Shown: in pieces, positions 25,201 through 30,822 of the stretch
Numbering within the stretch: position 1 is the stretch's first letter
Layout of the letters: every line of letters begins with the position of its first letter
DNA from: JAABRU01 sp050180235
GTDB lineage: Bacteria; Desulfobacterota; Desulfobacteria; Desulfobacterales; Desulfococcaceae
Assembly: GCA_050180235.1 (NCBI GenBank)
Contig: JBFXEJ010000078.1
Location: 1-30,822 of the forward strand
Direction of reading: 5' to 3'
DNA: 30,822 nt
The notes under the pieces: generated by a model
The model's input: the letters and a program-made list of their open reading frames with translations, nothing else
Database searches by the model: none
What the model was told of the DNA's origin: nothing
Position numbers and translations under genes: made by a program

Positions 25201-25269
25201 CGCGTAATAGCGGGAAGGCTCTGCAAAGGGATTGTTGAGAATGGGGTTGAACAGCTTTTTTTTTGCCAT
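22231..25269 (-). CDS. res: Type III restriction enzyme helicase/nuclease subunit (Res)
   Basis: 1012 residues. Superfamily 2 motifs: MATGTGKT at 168-175, DEAH at 313-316, SATP at 356-359 and EQVVGRALRR ending at 640. A C-terminal nuclease-like segment has 'YYPDFIARCR' at 919-928 and 'LIIEISG' at 937-943. In PD-(D/E)xK nucleases the second motif normally reads E-x-K. Here Ser stands where Lys is expected, so nuclease activity is uncertain. Res translocates along DNA and cuts when complexed with Mod. A GGAG ribosome site lies about nine bases before the ATG. The gene is upstream of mod, the reverse of the usual mod-res order, and the hairpin array begins at its stop codon. Confidence 0.92.
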   Translation of the reverse strand: MAKKKLFNPILNNPFAEPSRYYATLLDGSLDYENIMEGRRPFVPSIPAVPVKPEKHKPKDMFTIKDMPGVYESHLINLIRREVGEWRKQAYPHTTGVTRELLTFWFANAERTKPLFFAQQEAVETGVWLNEAAEKSNAGSHILNELQKSRSVSRNLPEFNLPRIAFKMATGTGKTVVMAMFILYHYFNRINYRRDDRFADRFLVIAPGITIRDRLQVLYPDMQRKGTGAGDYYHERGLVPGKYEKKDLPGLASRLIVINRHALERKTFKDNKRSPFDGKAGTDRDSALEDYTVMLRREIGELKKGSRVLILNDEAHHCYLPKKSGGDKENRRAAVWMTGLAEISKRCKIRAVYDLSATPYFLMGSGYTPYEMFPWVVSDFGLVEAMESGLVKIPFIPESDSTHELDMPVLRNLYDYVSRDLPRSISDKNSLPRHPQIPGLIVNALDQFYSHYVKHTAEFEENRKKQKSMFDTPPVFIIVCSNTTVSHEIFRYAAGYEMEEKDGSKRTVNGHLPLFDNFDQQGLPRRKPPSLLIDSEEIDNSGQITPQFKKIFDAEIRQFRENYRSRAGKSPENITDSDILREVVNTVGKPGKLGEHVRCVVSVSMLTEGWDTNTVTHIMGLRAFGSQLLCEQVVGRALRRVDYNRGKDGKYPPENAHVIGVPFPFFKKGGSPEPPEAGEIYVVTALEERKNLHEIVFPNISGYRIERENDCIHADFSHVKDFEIDGSRIPAQTKMGTAFSGESEIMTPEQAAGKRKQALVYHITRNLISLHFRDDDGNPKFQYFPVMKDIVHYWLENRVKCIGDAFVNLLFHFDEREYCNHIIQGIQAQSRKTDRILPVLHPYNNFGTTSDVHAVTRRKNRPWVTEKSHVNYVIADTGKWEQIAAKTLEEMEEVVSYVKNQFLDFAVPYVYKGIKDRLYYPDFIARCRSGNGEMLNLIIEISGMSQDKEDKKWYVENRWLPGVNSIREQYGFDRWAFIEISGDIRDIKNELREKIQGMSETCPDKTASRHKF

Positions 25270-25339
25270 GAATGTTTTCTCCGTTTTCTATGCCGGAATC
25301 TGCTGCTGATATTTTTCTGACAGACAGGCTCCGGGATTG

Positions 25340-25395
25340 TTTCCCACAGAAGACACAGAGTTTTTTCCCTGTGTATCTGTGTTTTCTGCGGGAAA
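25340..25395. repeat. Solo hairpin of the CACAGAG repeat family
   Basis: tttcccacagaagacacag (25340-25358) and ctgtgttttctgcgggaaa (25377-25395) pair at 17 of 19 positions. It is the same family as the array at 21430-22230, so the res gene has members of one repeat family on both sides. Confidence 0.75.
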
Positions 25396-25459
25396 ATTTT
25401 CTGTCCGTGATTCAAACACTGTCAGTCAGTCATAACAGAATCACTACCCGGAATTTTTT

Positions 25460-25583
25460 CACAACAGGGTTTCTGTGTTCTGCACAAAAGTTGCAGCGCC
25501 TTTCATCTCTGTCCATTTCAGACAAAAACTGTCCTGTAATTTTTTTCATAGTTGCACAATCCCGTAAAATATGTTTTTATTCG
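25460..25583 (-). pseudogene. radA: radA relic with internal deletion
   Basis: On the minus strand the upstream aataaaaacatat-tttacgg-attgtgcaa block and an ATG at 25549 with AAAAAAA match the radA leader and first codons almost base for base. After about 40 nt the sequence jumps to a match with the radA 3' end (GGCGC-GCAAC...TTGTGCAG...GAAACCCTGTT, then the stop region at about 25460). About 1.3 kb of the gene is missing and the frame is shifted. Similarity extends weakly into the -10 region to about 25600. Orientation is the same as intact radA at 17059-18426. Confidence 0.7.
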
Positions 25584-25671
25584 TCCATACCTATAGCATG
25601 AAAATCTGAAATCTGAAACATGAAATCTGAAATCCGCAGCCTGTAAACCCAGGCAAAACAGGAGGGATATT

Positions 25672-25922
25672 ATGAGCCTTGCACTGAAAATGCCGGAGAG
25701 TTGAAGTCTCGTCTCGCAAAAGCGGAAGAAACCGCTCAGATCGAAAAAAACCGGGTTTATGAAGCGGAGGAAACCGCGAAAGCAGAAAGAATGCGCGCTG
25801 AATCTGAAAAAATGCGTGCTGACGAAGCAGAGAAATCCGCAGAAACTGAAAGGGAGAAAAACCGGATAATGCTTGAAAAACTCAGATCATTGGGAATTGA
25901 TCCTGAATCACTTCAACTGTAA
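25672..25922 (+). pseudogene. Relic of a probable Uma2-type endonuclease gene (ends only)
   Basis: A GGAGGG ribosome site precedes the ATG at 25672, encoding MSLALKMPES before a stop. That decapeptide is a typical start for Uma2/DUF820-family proteins. In another frame, 25701-25919 encodes a heptad-rich Glu/Ala/Lys/Arg coiled coil ending 'LEKLRSLGIDPESL', which resembles the C-terminal tail of the same family. About 150-200 residues of the catalytic middle would be missing. Alternatively the second frame is a small coiled-coil protein started by TTG at 25701. The family assignment is from memory of such sequences. Confidence 0.5.
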
Positions 25923-25990
25923 CCCTGAAAATGAAACCTGAAACACACAACCCGGATACCCCAATATCCGAAACATGAAGGAATGAGATC

Positions 25991-26869
25991 ATGCAGACTG
26001 TAAAATATTTTTTTCTGGTCGCAGTATGTCTGATATTTGGCCCCGGTCTTTACTGTGCCGGATTTGCATCCGAATCTGTCAGCAGAAATGAATATTATTT
26101 TGCGCACCTGCGGAAGCAGTTGACTGCGGACGGATTCAATGCCCGTCAGATTCAGACACTTTACAGCAGTCCCTCGGTATATTTTGACACCAAAGGGGTT
26201 TCCTCCTATTTTGTTTACCGGGAAGGCAAACTGAATTATGATCAGTTTCTGGCCGATGAGCCGATTCAGAATGCAAAAATCTATCTGGAAACCCATAAAA
26301 ACGCCATGCTCCGGGCTGAACAGGGATTCGGGGTAAGCCGTTATGCCATTGCTGCCATTCTGCTGGTGGAAACCCGGCTGGGAACCTATGTGGGAAGCAA
26401 ATCTGTATTCAACATCCTTTCCACAATGGCGGCTCTTTCAGACCCTAAGGTTCGCAATATTCTGTGGCAGGCCGTGTCTGCGGAAAGCCGTCTTTCCGTG
26501 GAAGAGTATGCGGAAAAAGCCCGGAAAAAATCAGGATGGGCCTATCAGGAACTCAAAGCGTTTCTCCGCTATACGGCCAAAGAGGGGCTGAACCCTTTGG
26601 AAATCATCGGTTCTTTTGCCGGTGCAATGGGATACTGCCAGTTCATGCCCAGCAATATTTCCCTGTATGCCAAAGACGGAAACGGAGATGGCCGGATCGA
26701 TCTTTTCACCCATCCTGATGCCATTATGAGCATAGCAAGTTATCTGAATCATTACGGATGGCATTCCGGAATTACCCGTGAACAGGCATACAAAGTGGTA
26801 TATAATTACAACCGCAGCAGATATTATGTTGAAACCGTGCTGAAAATTATTGAGATGCTGAGGAGCTGA
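25991..26869 (+). CDS. mltB: MltB-type lytic murein transglycosylase
   Basis: 292 residues with a signal peptide cleaved near residue 27 (YCAGFASES). The SLT_2/MltB core has 'FGVSRYAIAAILLVETRLGTYVG' with the catalytic Glu at 127. 'IIGSFAGAMGYCQFMPSNISLYAKDGNGDGRIDLF' runs at about 205-239; its DGNGDGRID part resembles the calcium-binding EF loop of MltB/Slt35. The enzyme cleaves peptidoglycan with formation of 1,6-anhydro ends in the periplasm. No lipobox is evident, unlike E. coli MltB, so it may be soluble. An AAGGA site precedes the ATG at 25991. The small membrane-protein gene follows after 2 bp. Confidence 0.92.
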   Translation: MQTVKYFFLVAVCLIFGPGLYCAGFASESVSRNEYYFAHLRKQLTADGFNARQIQTLYSSPSVYFDTKGVSSYFVYREGKLNYDQFLADEPIQNAKIYLETHKNAMLRAEQGFGVSRYAIAAILLVETRLGTYVGSKSVFNILSTMAALSDPKVRNILWQAVSAESRLSVEEYAEKARKKSGWAYQELKAFLRYTAKEGLNPLEIIGSFAGAMGYCQFMPSNISLYAKDGNGDGRIDLFTHPDAIMSIASYLNHYGWHSGITREQAYKVVYNYNRSRYYVETVLKIIEMLRS

Positions 26870-26871
26870 AC

Positions 26872-27096
26872 ATGGAAACAGTATTATTTGTTGCAGGAGC
26901 CGGACTTTTGTTTCTGCTCCTGACCTGGTGGGCCATTGTGGATATTGCCCTTAGAGAGTTCCCGTCCCAGAAGGTAAAAATCGGATGGGGAATTGCTGTG
27001 GCACTGATCCCTTTTGCCGGATGCCTGGTCTATTTCATTTTCGGAACCAGAATGGGAAAACGCAGGAAAGAAACCGGTTCTGAAGCAAAGAAGTGA
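26872..27096 (+). CDS. Small membrane protein with PLDc_N-like domain
   Basis: 74 residues. Two hydrophobic segments (about 4-30 and 41-60) are separated by a charged loop; the second ends in 'CLVYFIFGTRMGKRRK', the form of the PLDc_N (phospholipase D nuclease N-terminal) domain found alone in short bacterial proteins. No enzymatic residues are present. It starts two bases after the transglycosylase stop with a GAGGAG-type site, so the two are probably co-transcribed. Its function is unknown. Confidence 0.8.
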   Translation: METVLFVAGAGLLFLLLTWWAIVDIALREFPSQKVKIGWGIAVALIPFAGCLVYFIFGTRMGKRRKETGSEAKK

Positions 27097-27186
27097 AGTG
27101 GCAGGGCAGATGAATTTTCAGGTTTGGCTTTGCAGGGCTGTTTATGAATTGGCGGCAGATTAGGTACTCAACCGAAAATTTTCTTG

Positions 27187-27352
27187 TATACTGATCCAAT
27201 TTTGGTTTTGTTTGGCACGGAAATTGCGTATTCGCCAAAAGGGGGCTTTTCAGTCCATACGCGGGGTTTTTCAGGCCAAAAACGGATGATTTTTCCCGAT
27301 CAGACTGTCAGGCAAAAAACATGCCAAACAAAACCAAAATTGTTTCAGTATA
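27187..27352. repeat. 166-bp element with 31-bp inverted ends
   Basis: tatactgatccaattttggt and on at 27187-27217 and its reverse complement at 27322-27352 match at 29 of 31 positions. About 100 bp of non-coding DNA lies between. The ends abut TATA/TA steps, as for MITEs, but no clear target duplication can be confirmed by eye. A sigma-54 promoter motif overlaps the inner end of the left arm. Confidence 0.7.
27213..27228 (+). promoter_or_regulatory. Sigma-54 promoter motif inside the inverted-repeat element
   Basis: TGGCACG, then GAAA and TTGCG: exactly the -24/-12 form with GG at 27214-27215 and GC at 27226-27227, 10 bp apart. Predicted start about 27239. It points toward the small gene at 27591, about 350 nt away, or to an undetected RNA. 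Confidence 0.5.
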
Positions 27353-27494
27353 TTAAAGTCCCGATGCGGTTCCCTTTGATTTGTATTCCATGTAAAAACG
27401 GCCGCACCTTTTCAGGGTTCTTCAGCAAATCTGACACCCTGCCGGAAGATGCGGGATTTTATTCTCAGGCAGGAAATATATTGGCAAAATTGTT

Positions 27495-27524
27495 TTGACA
27501 TATCCCTGTCATTTGCGATAACAT
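27495..27524 (+). promoter_or_regulatory. Candidate sigma-70 promoter for the 63-residue protein
   Basis: TTGACA at 27495-27500, with a TAACAT -10 at 27519-27524 (18-bp spacing); other weak -10s overlap. It would give a leader of about 60 nt. Confidence 0.35.
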
Positions 27525-27590
27525 AATCTTCACGGATGGGAGACAGAATGAACTGTCGCGAAAAGCGGCAATCAGAAAGGAGAATTTGCT

Positions 27591-27782
27591 ATGGAACGAG
27601 AGGATATTATCCGGATTGTGGAAGGACTGAAACTCATTGAGGAGGGGGTTGAGAAGATTCAGGGCGTAATGAGAGCCAAAAAAATCAAATCCCTCAAGGA
27701 TGTTGCAACAGAACTGATTCCTATATTTCAGAGGGATGATGATTCCCTGACCGATTCGGTTATCAAGCATCTCAGCCACTGA
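27591..27782 (+). CDS. Small acidic/helical protein, unknown
   Basis: 63 residues, mostly predicted helix with a central basic part (RAKKIKSLK) and an acidic segment (RDDDSLTDS). A clear AAAGGAG ribosome site lies seven bases upstream of the ATG, and plausible promoters precede it. No signal peptide or membrane segment is present. No family is recognised. It is flanked by about 490 bp and 280 bp of non-coding DNA, so it appears monocistronic. The good ribosome site and ordinary composition support a real gene. Confidence 0.65.
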   Translation: MEREDIIRIVEGLKLIEEGVEKIQGVMRAKKIKSLKDVATELIPIFQRDDDSLTDSVIKHLSH

Positions 27783-28063
27783 TGCGCGGGTGAAAAAGGA
27801 AAATCCGGGCTTTCGGAAAAGCGGCATACACGGAATTTTTTCCGATTCCTGTGTTTGCATCCCTTTTCAGCAGTTGCGCAGAATTATAACTTCACTGCTG
27901 AGAAAAGCCTGATTTTTTTTAGGTAAGGCTGCTGCATATTTCAGATCCGGAAGCCCGTTTGCCGGTTCATGTATGAGCGGATACACATTAACCATCTTCC
28001 GTGAGTCCTGTTTTTCACAGCAGCAGGTCTCACGGACAGTTTTTTTCATTTACAGATATTTTC

Positions 28064-30673
28064 ATGATGTCAGACTGTTCATCGCAAAGTTCACGCTTTC
28101 TCATACTTTTCCCTGTTATTTTTTTTCATATTATTTTTTCCCCTTTCATGTCCGTAACGTATGCTGCCGGAGAGGAGAAAACGCTGTCTCCGGATGATAT
28201 TTCAGAGGAAAACAGCGCACGGGCATCTGAGGAAATCGAAAAAATCCGCAGTTATGCGGAAATGAGTCTGCAGACGGAGACAGAACAGGCACAGCAGACG
28301 GAAAACCGGCTCCAGGATACGCAAAAGCTTGCCAAAGAGATTGAATCGGAAATGAATCTGTATGAGATTCAGTTGTCCAATCACGCCAACCTTATTCTTC
28401 TGCCTGACACCCCTTTTGAAGATTTGATCAAAGCCCGGTCACAGCACCATGCCGCTCTGAAAAACACCCTGGAATACATCAGCGATATGCAGGGCAAAAT
28501 CTCACTGCTTACAAAACAGCAGCAGCAGGCAGCGGATCAGTACCGTCTCAATGTCAGCCAGCTGGCAGTCATCAAAAATGAAATAACCGGCATTCCCCCC
28601 GGGGAACAGATGGAAAAAGATCTGAACCGGCTCCTTGATCTCATCGAAACCAGACAGGAATCTCTGCAGAAAATCCGTGAACACTATGAAAAAACAGCGA
28701 AAAATCTGGTAAGTATGCGCAACAGACTGAGCCTGTTTTCGGAAAAAATTGAAAGGACTATCGCGGAAAAAAAGAAGGAGGCCTTCTTCCGGCGGGAAAA
28801 AAACACCATTCAGTCACTCCGTTTCAGCGATATCAGCGAAGAACTGCTTGCCATGCCCATCCGCTCTGCCGATGTTCTTTCCCCAGATTATCAGAGGCTT
28901 CTTGAGATGGGCCATGTTCCGATCATTGCCTTTGTGCTGTTTTTCTGCATTGTCGGGATATTCATGTTCCACTTTCAGGCCTGGTGCCTTTCCCTGGATA
29001 ACCGCTTTAAACTGTCTGAATTTTATCCCTGGCGGCATTTTGCTCTCAGCTTTTTCTCCAAATCCCTGCCTCTGACCGGGGCCGTCCTTTATATTGCGAT
29101 TTACGGTCATATCCGGGGCATCACCGCATCCATATCCTTTTACAGACCACTTGTGTATATTCTGTATATCTGGCTGTGGTCCCGCTGGTGGCTTGATTTT
29201 ATGACGCTGTGGAATGCGCAGAAAAAACCGCTGATCCCTGACATCCTGAAAAGGAAACTCAGGAACCTGCTGCTGATTATTCGCTTATTCACTGTTTCCA
29301 TGCTGCTTATGGCCTGGCTGGGCGGAACATGGAGCAGGACAGTGCTGCTGCTGCGGACAGGGTTTTATATTGTGATGCTGATATGGTGTCTGTTCTTCTG
29401 GAAAAAATACCGGGAAATGATTCCCCTTTCCGAAGAAAAAACTGTGCGCACGCGTCTGCACCACAGAATAATGGTGGGAATCTCATATCTGATCCCTTTC
29501 GGAGCCATTTTTCTGGAACTGAGCGGTTTCGGAAATATGGCCAATTTCTGGTTTGCCTCCTGGACTTTTTCACTCACCGGGCTGCTCTGGGCATGGCTTT
29601 TTTTCTGTCTGATGCGGGAATGGGGGGAAAAATTCAGGGATTCCTCACTGGTCAGTTCCTCGGAAAAGAAAAACAGACGCCCCCTGCAATGGCTGAGCAT
29701 ACAGTTCTGCTGGCTGCTGTGGGGAAGCAATGTATTCCTTGCCGCTGTGTTTGCATGGCATCCGGACAAATCTGCGGTGATCAGCGGATATTTTGAAATC
29801 CTCAGCCGTCCCCTGCCCATTCCCAACATTAACATCAGCATACTGAACCTGTTTTACACCGTCATTGCCCTGCTTGTCACCCATGCCGGAACCCGTGTCT
29901 GGCGGATGCTGCTTTCTGAAAAACTCCTGACCCACAGCGGTTTTGATATGGGACTGAAAAATTCCATTACTGTGGTGTCTTCCTATCTGCTGTGGTTTTT
30001 CGGTATTCTGATTGCACTCAGTATCATTGGAGTGGAGGGACAGTCCCTTGCTGTGGCCTTTGGCGGCCTGGGTATTGGGCTGGGATTCGGACTGCAGGCT
30101 GTTTTCAACAATTTCATCAGTGGAATTATCATGCTGTTTGAGCGTCCCATTCAGGTGGGGGACGTGGTGGAGATCGGCGGCATCTGGGGGGAAGTCAGAA
30201 AGATCAATGTCCGATCCACTGAAGTGAGAACCTATGAATATGCCACTCTGATTATTCCCAATTCCAAAATGATCAGTGAACAGCTTACCAACTGGAGTTT
30301 CAATGACAGACGGGTGCGGCGCAGTGTGTATGTGGGAGTATCTTACAGCAGTGATGTGGAACTGGTGCGGGACACGCTTTTGGAAATCATGCGGGATATG
30401 AAAAATATTCTTAAATATCCCCCGCCCGATGTGCTGTTTTCAGATTTCGGCAGCAGTGCACTGCTTTTCCGAATCCGTTACTATACGGATGTGGACATCG
30501 GACTTTCCACAGATTCTGCCGTTCGTTTTGAAATTGCCCGTATGTTCCGGGAAAAAGGGATTGATATACCCTTTCCCCAAAGCGATCTGCATCTCCGCTC
30601 TGTGGAGAATCATATCCTTTCCCCAGAGAAAACAGGCAACGGGACTTTTCATACTGATAAAATCAGGGCATAA
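28064..30673 (+). CDS. Large MscS-family mechanosensitive channel (MscK-like architecture)
   Basis: 869 residues from the ATG at 28064; a GTG at 28001 would add 21 residues. A signal peptide ends near TYAAGEEK. A periplasmic region of about 240 residues is rich in coiled-coil heptads and Gln. A run of membrane spans follows, about 290-650. The MscS core is C-terminal: the pore helix 'AVAFGGLGIGLGFGLQAVFNNF' (near 665-690), then 'IMLFERPIQVGDVVEIGGIWGEV', 'RTYEYATLIIPNSKMISEQLTNWS' and a beta/alpha vestibule ending in the Pro-rich 'IDIPFPQSDLHLRS'. It would relieve osmotic pressure at the inner membrane. The ribosome site is weak. The terminal ~25 residues are unusual. Confidence 0.9.
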   Translation: MMSDCSSQSSRFLILFPVIFFHIIFSPFMSVTYAAGEEKTLSPDDISEENSARASEEIEKIRSYAEMSLQTETEQAQQTENRLQDTQKLAKEIESEMNLYEIQLSNHANLILLPDTPFEDLIKARSQHHAALKNTLEYISDMQGKISLLTKQQQQAADQYRLNVSQLAVIKNEITGIPPGEQMEKDLNRLLDLIETRQESLQKIREHYEKTAKNLVSMRNRLSLFSEKIERTIAEKKKEAFFRREKNTIQSLRFSDISEELLAMPIRSADVLSPDYQRLLEMGHVPIIAFVLFFCIVGIFMFHFQAWCLSLDNRFKLSEFYPWRHFALSFFSKSLPLTGAVLYIAIYGHIRGITASISFYRPLVYILYIWLWSRWWLDFMTLWNAQKKPLIPDILKRKLRNLLLIIRLFTVSMLLMAWLGGTWSRTVLLLRTGFYIVMLIWCLFFWKKYREMIPLSEEKTVRTRLHHRIMVGISYLIPFGAIFLELSGFGNMANFWFASWTFSLTGLLWAWLFFCLMREWGEKFRDSSLVSSSEKKNRRPLQWLSIQFCWLLWGSNVFLAAVFAWHPDKSAVISGYFEILSRPLPIPNINISILNLFYTVIALLVTHAGTRVWRMLLSEKLLTHSGFDMGLKNSITVVSSYLLWFFGILIALSIIGVEGQSLAVAFGGLGIGLGFGLQAVFNNFISGIIMLFERPIQVGDVVEIGGIWGEVRKINVRSTEVRTYEYATLIIPNSKMISEQLTNWSFNDRRVRRSVYVGVSYSSDVELVRDTLLEIMRDMKNILKYPPPDVLFSDFGSSALLFRIRYYTDVDIGLSTDSAVRFEIARMFREKGIDIPFPQSDLHLRSVENHILSPEKTGNGTFHTDKIRA

Positions 30674-30695
30674 TCATGCTGTAGTGACCTGCCCT

Positions 30696-30822
30696 GTAGT
30701 GTCTTGTCAAAATTAAACTGACGCATTATAATTTCTCAATCTGAAAAAAAAATTGAGGGAGAAAACAATGCGGAAAAAATATCTTGTGAGTCTTACAGAC
30801 AGTGAACGTCAGGAACTTGAAG
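30696..30822 (+). mobile_element. Left end of an IS630-like insertion sequence (cut by window end)
   Basis: After the channel gene, a TAGTGTCTTGTCAAAATTAA sequence leads into an AT-rich leader and a transposase start at 30768. The exact terminus cannot be fixed because the right end is outside the window. TGTAGTG occurs at about 30680 and again at 30695, possibly from the insertion or an older end. Confidence 0.5.
30768..30822 (+). CDS. Transposase N-terminus, IS630-like (partial)
   Basis: The first 18 codons read MRKKYLVSLTDSERQELE. That is the usual opening of IS630-family helix-turn-helix transposases (M-[RK]-K-[KR]-Y-x-V-x-L-[TS]-x-x-E-R). A GAGGGAGAA ribosome site precedes the ATG. The rest lies beyond the window. 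Confidence 0.6.
   Translation, partial: MRKKYLVSLTDSERQELE

Noticed and set aside
23737..25320. Long plus-strand ORFs antisense to res
   Set aside because: Res motifs on the minus strand are convincing; these are composition shadows.
27415..27443. Hairpin cagggt...accctg as a terminator or RNA end
   Set aside because: Short stem, no U-tract, and no defined transcript upstream.

Overview
The window reads as a chromosome segment from a Gram-negative bacterium. It encodes an ABC-transporter glycan export locus, a phosphoheptose isomerase, a membrane-bound transglycosylase and a large MscS channel. Two exact sigma-54 promoter matches, moderate GC, secreted proteins of unfamiliar type, and many small palindromic repeats suggest a sulfate-reducing deltaproteobacterium of the Desulfonema/Desulfobacterales kind. 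That placement comes from general resemblance, not from a marker gene.

Region 1 (1-7276) is envelope-related. It opens with the 3' end of a membrane protein closed by a palindromic MITE-like element. A secreted double-CAP protein follows, apparently transcribed from a sigma-54 promoter with two tandem activator-type dyads upstream and almost no 5' leader. Next come a SurA-like chaperone that lacks the PPIase domain, a small lipoprotein overlapping it, and two secreted proteins of unknown family.

Region 2 (7294-16483) is a tightly packed, often overlapping plus-strand cluster: GNAT acyltransferase, Wzm permease, methyltransferase, Wzt ATPase with a C-terminal glycan-binding extension, GT4 glycosyltransferase, radical SAM/SPASM enzyme, a GT-like/methyltransferase fusion, GT2 glycosyltransferase and GmhA. 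Together these look like synthesis, end-modification and ABC export of an O-antigen-like polysaccharide.

Region 3 (16484-25922) is repeat-rich and carries radA and a type III restriction-modification system in the order res then mod, all on the minus strand. The two R-M genes are separated by about 800 bp of tandem long hairpins; mod has its own promoter at the array edge, and its target-recognition segment is strikingly AT-rich. A heavily deleted copy of radA (promoter region, 5' end and 3' end only) lies on the far side of the R-M genes, so these are flanked by radA and a radA relic in direct orientation. Beside it is a similarly hollowed-out relic of a probable Uma2-type gene.

Region 4 (25991-30822) carries an MltB-like transglycosylase with a PLDc_N-type small membrane protein, a 166-bp inverted-repeat element containing a perfect sigma-54 motif, a small orphan protein, a large MscS-type channel, and the start of an IS630-like insertion sequence.

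The most distinctive features are the sigma-54/near-leaderless CAP gene arrangement and the R-M segment bounded by a radA relic and hairpin repeats. No CRISPR array, tRNA or rRNA was seen.
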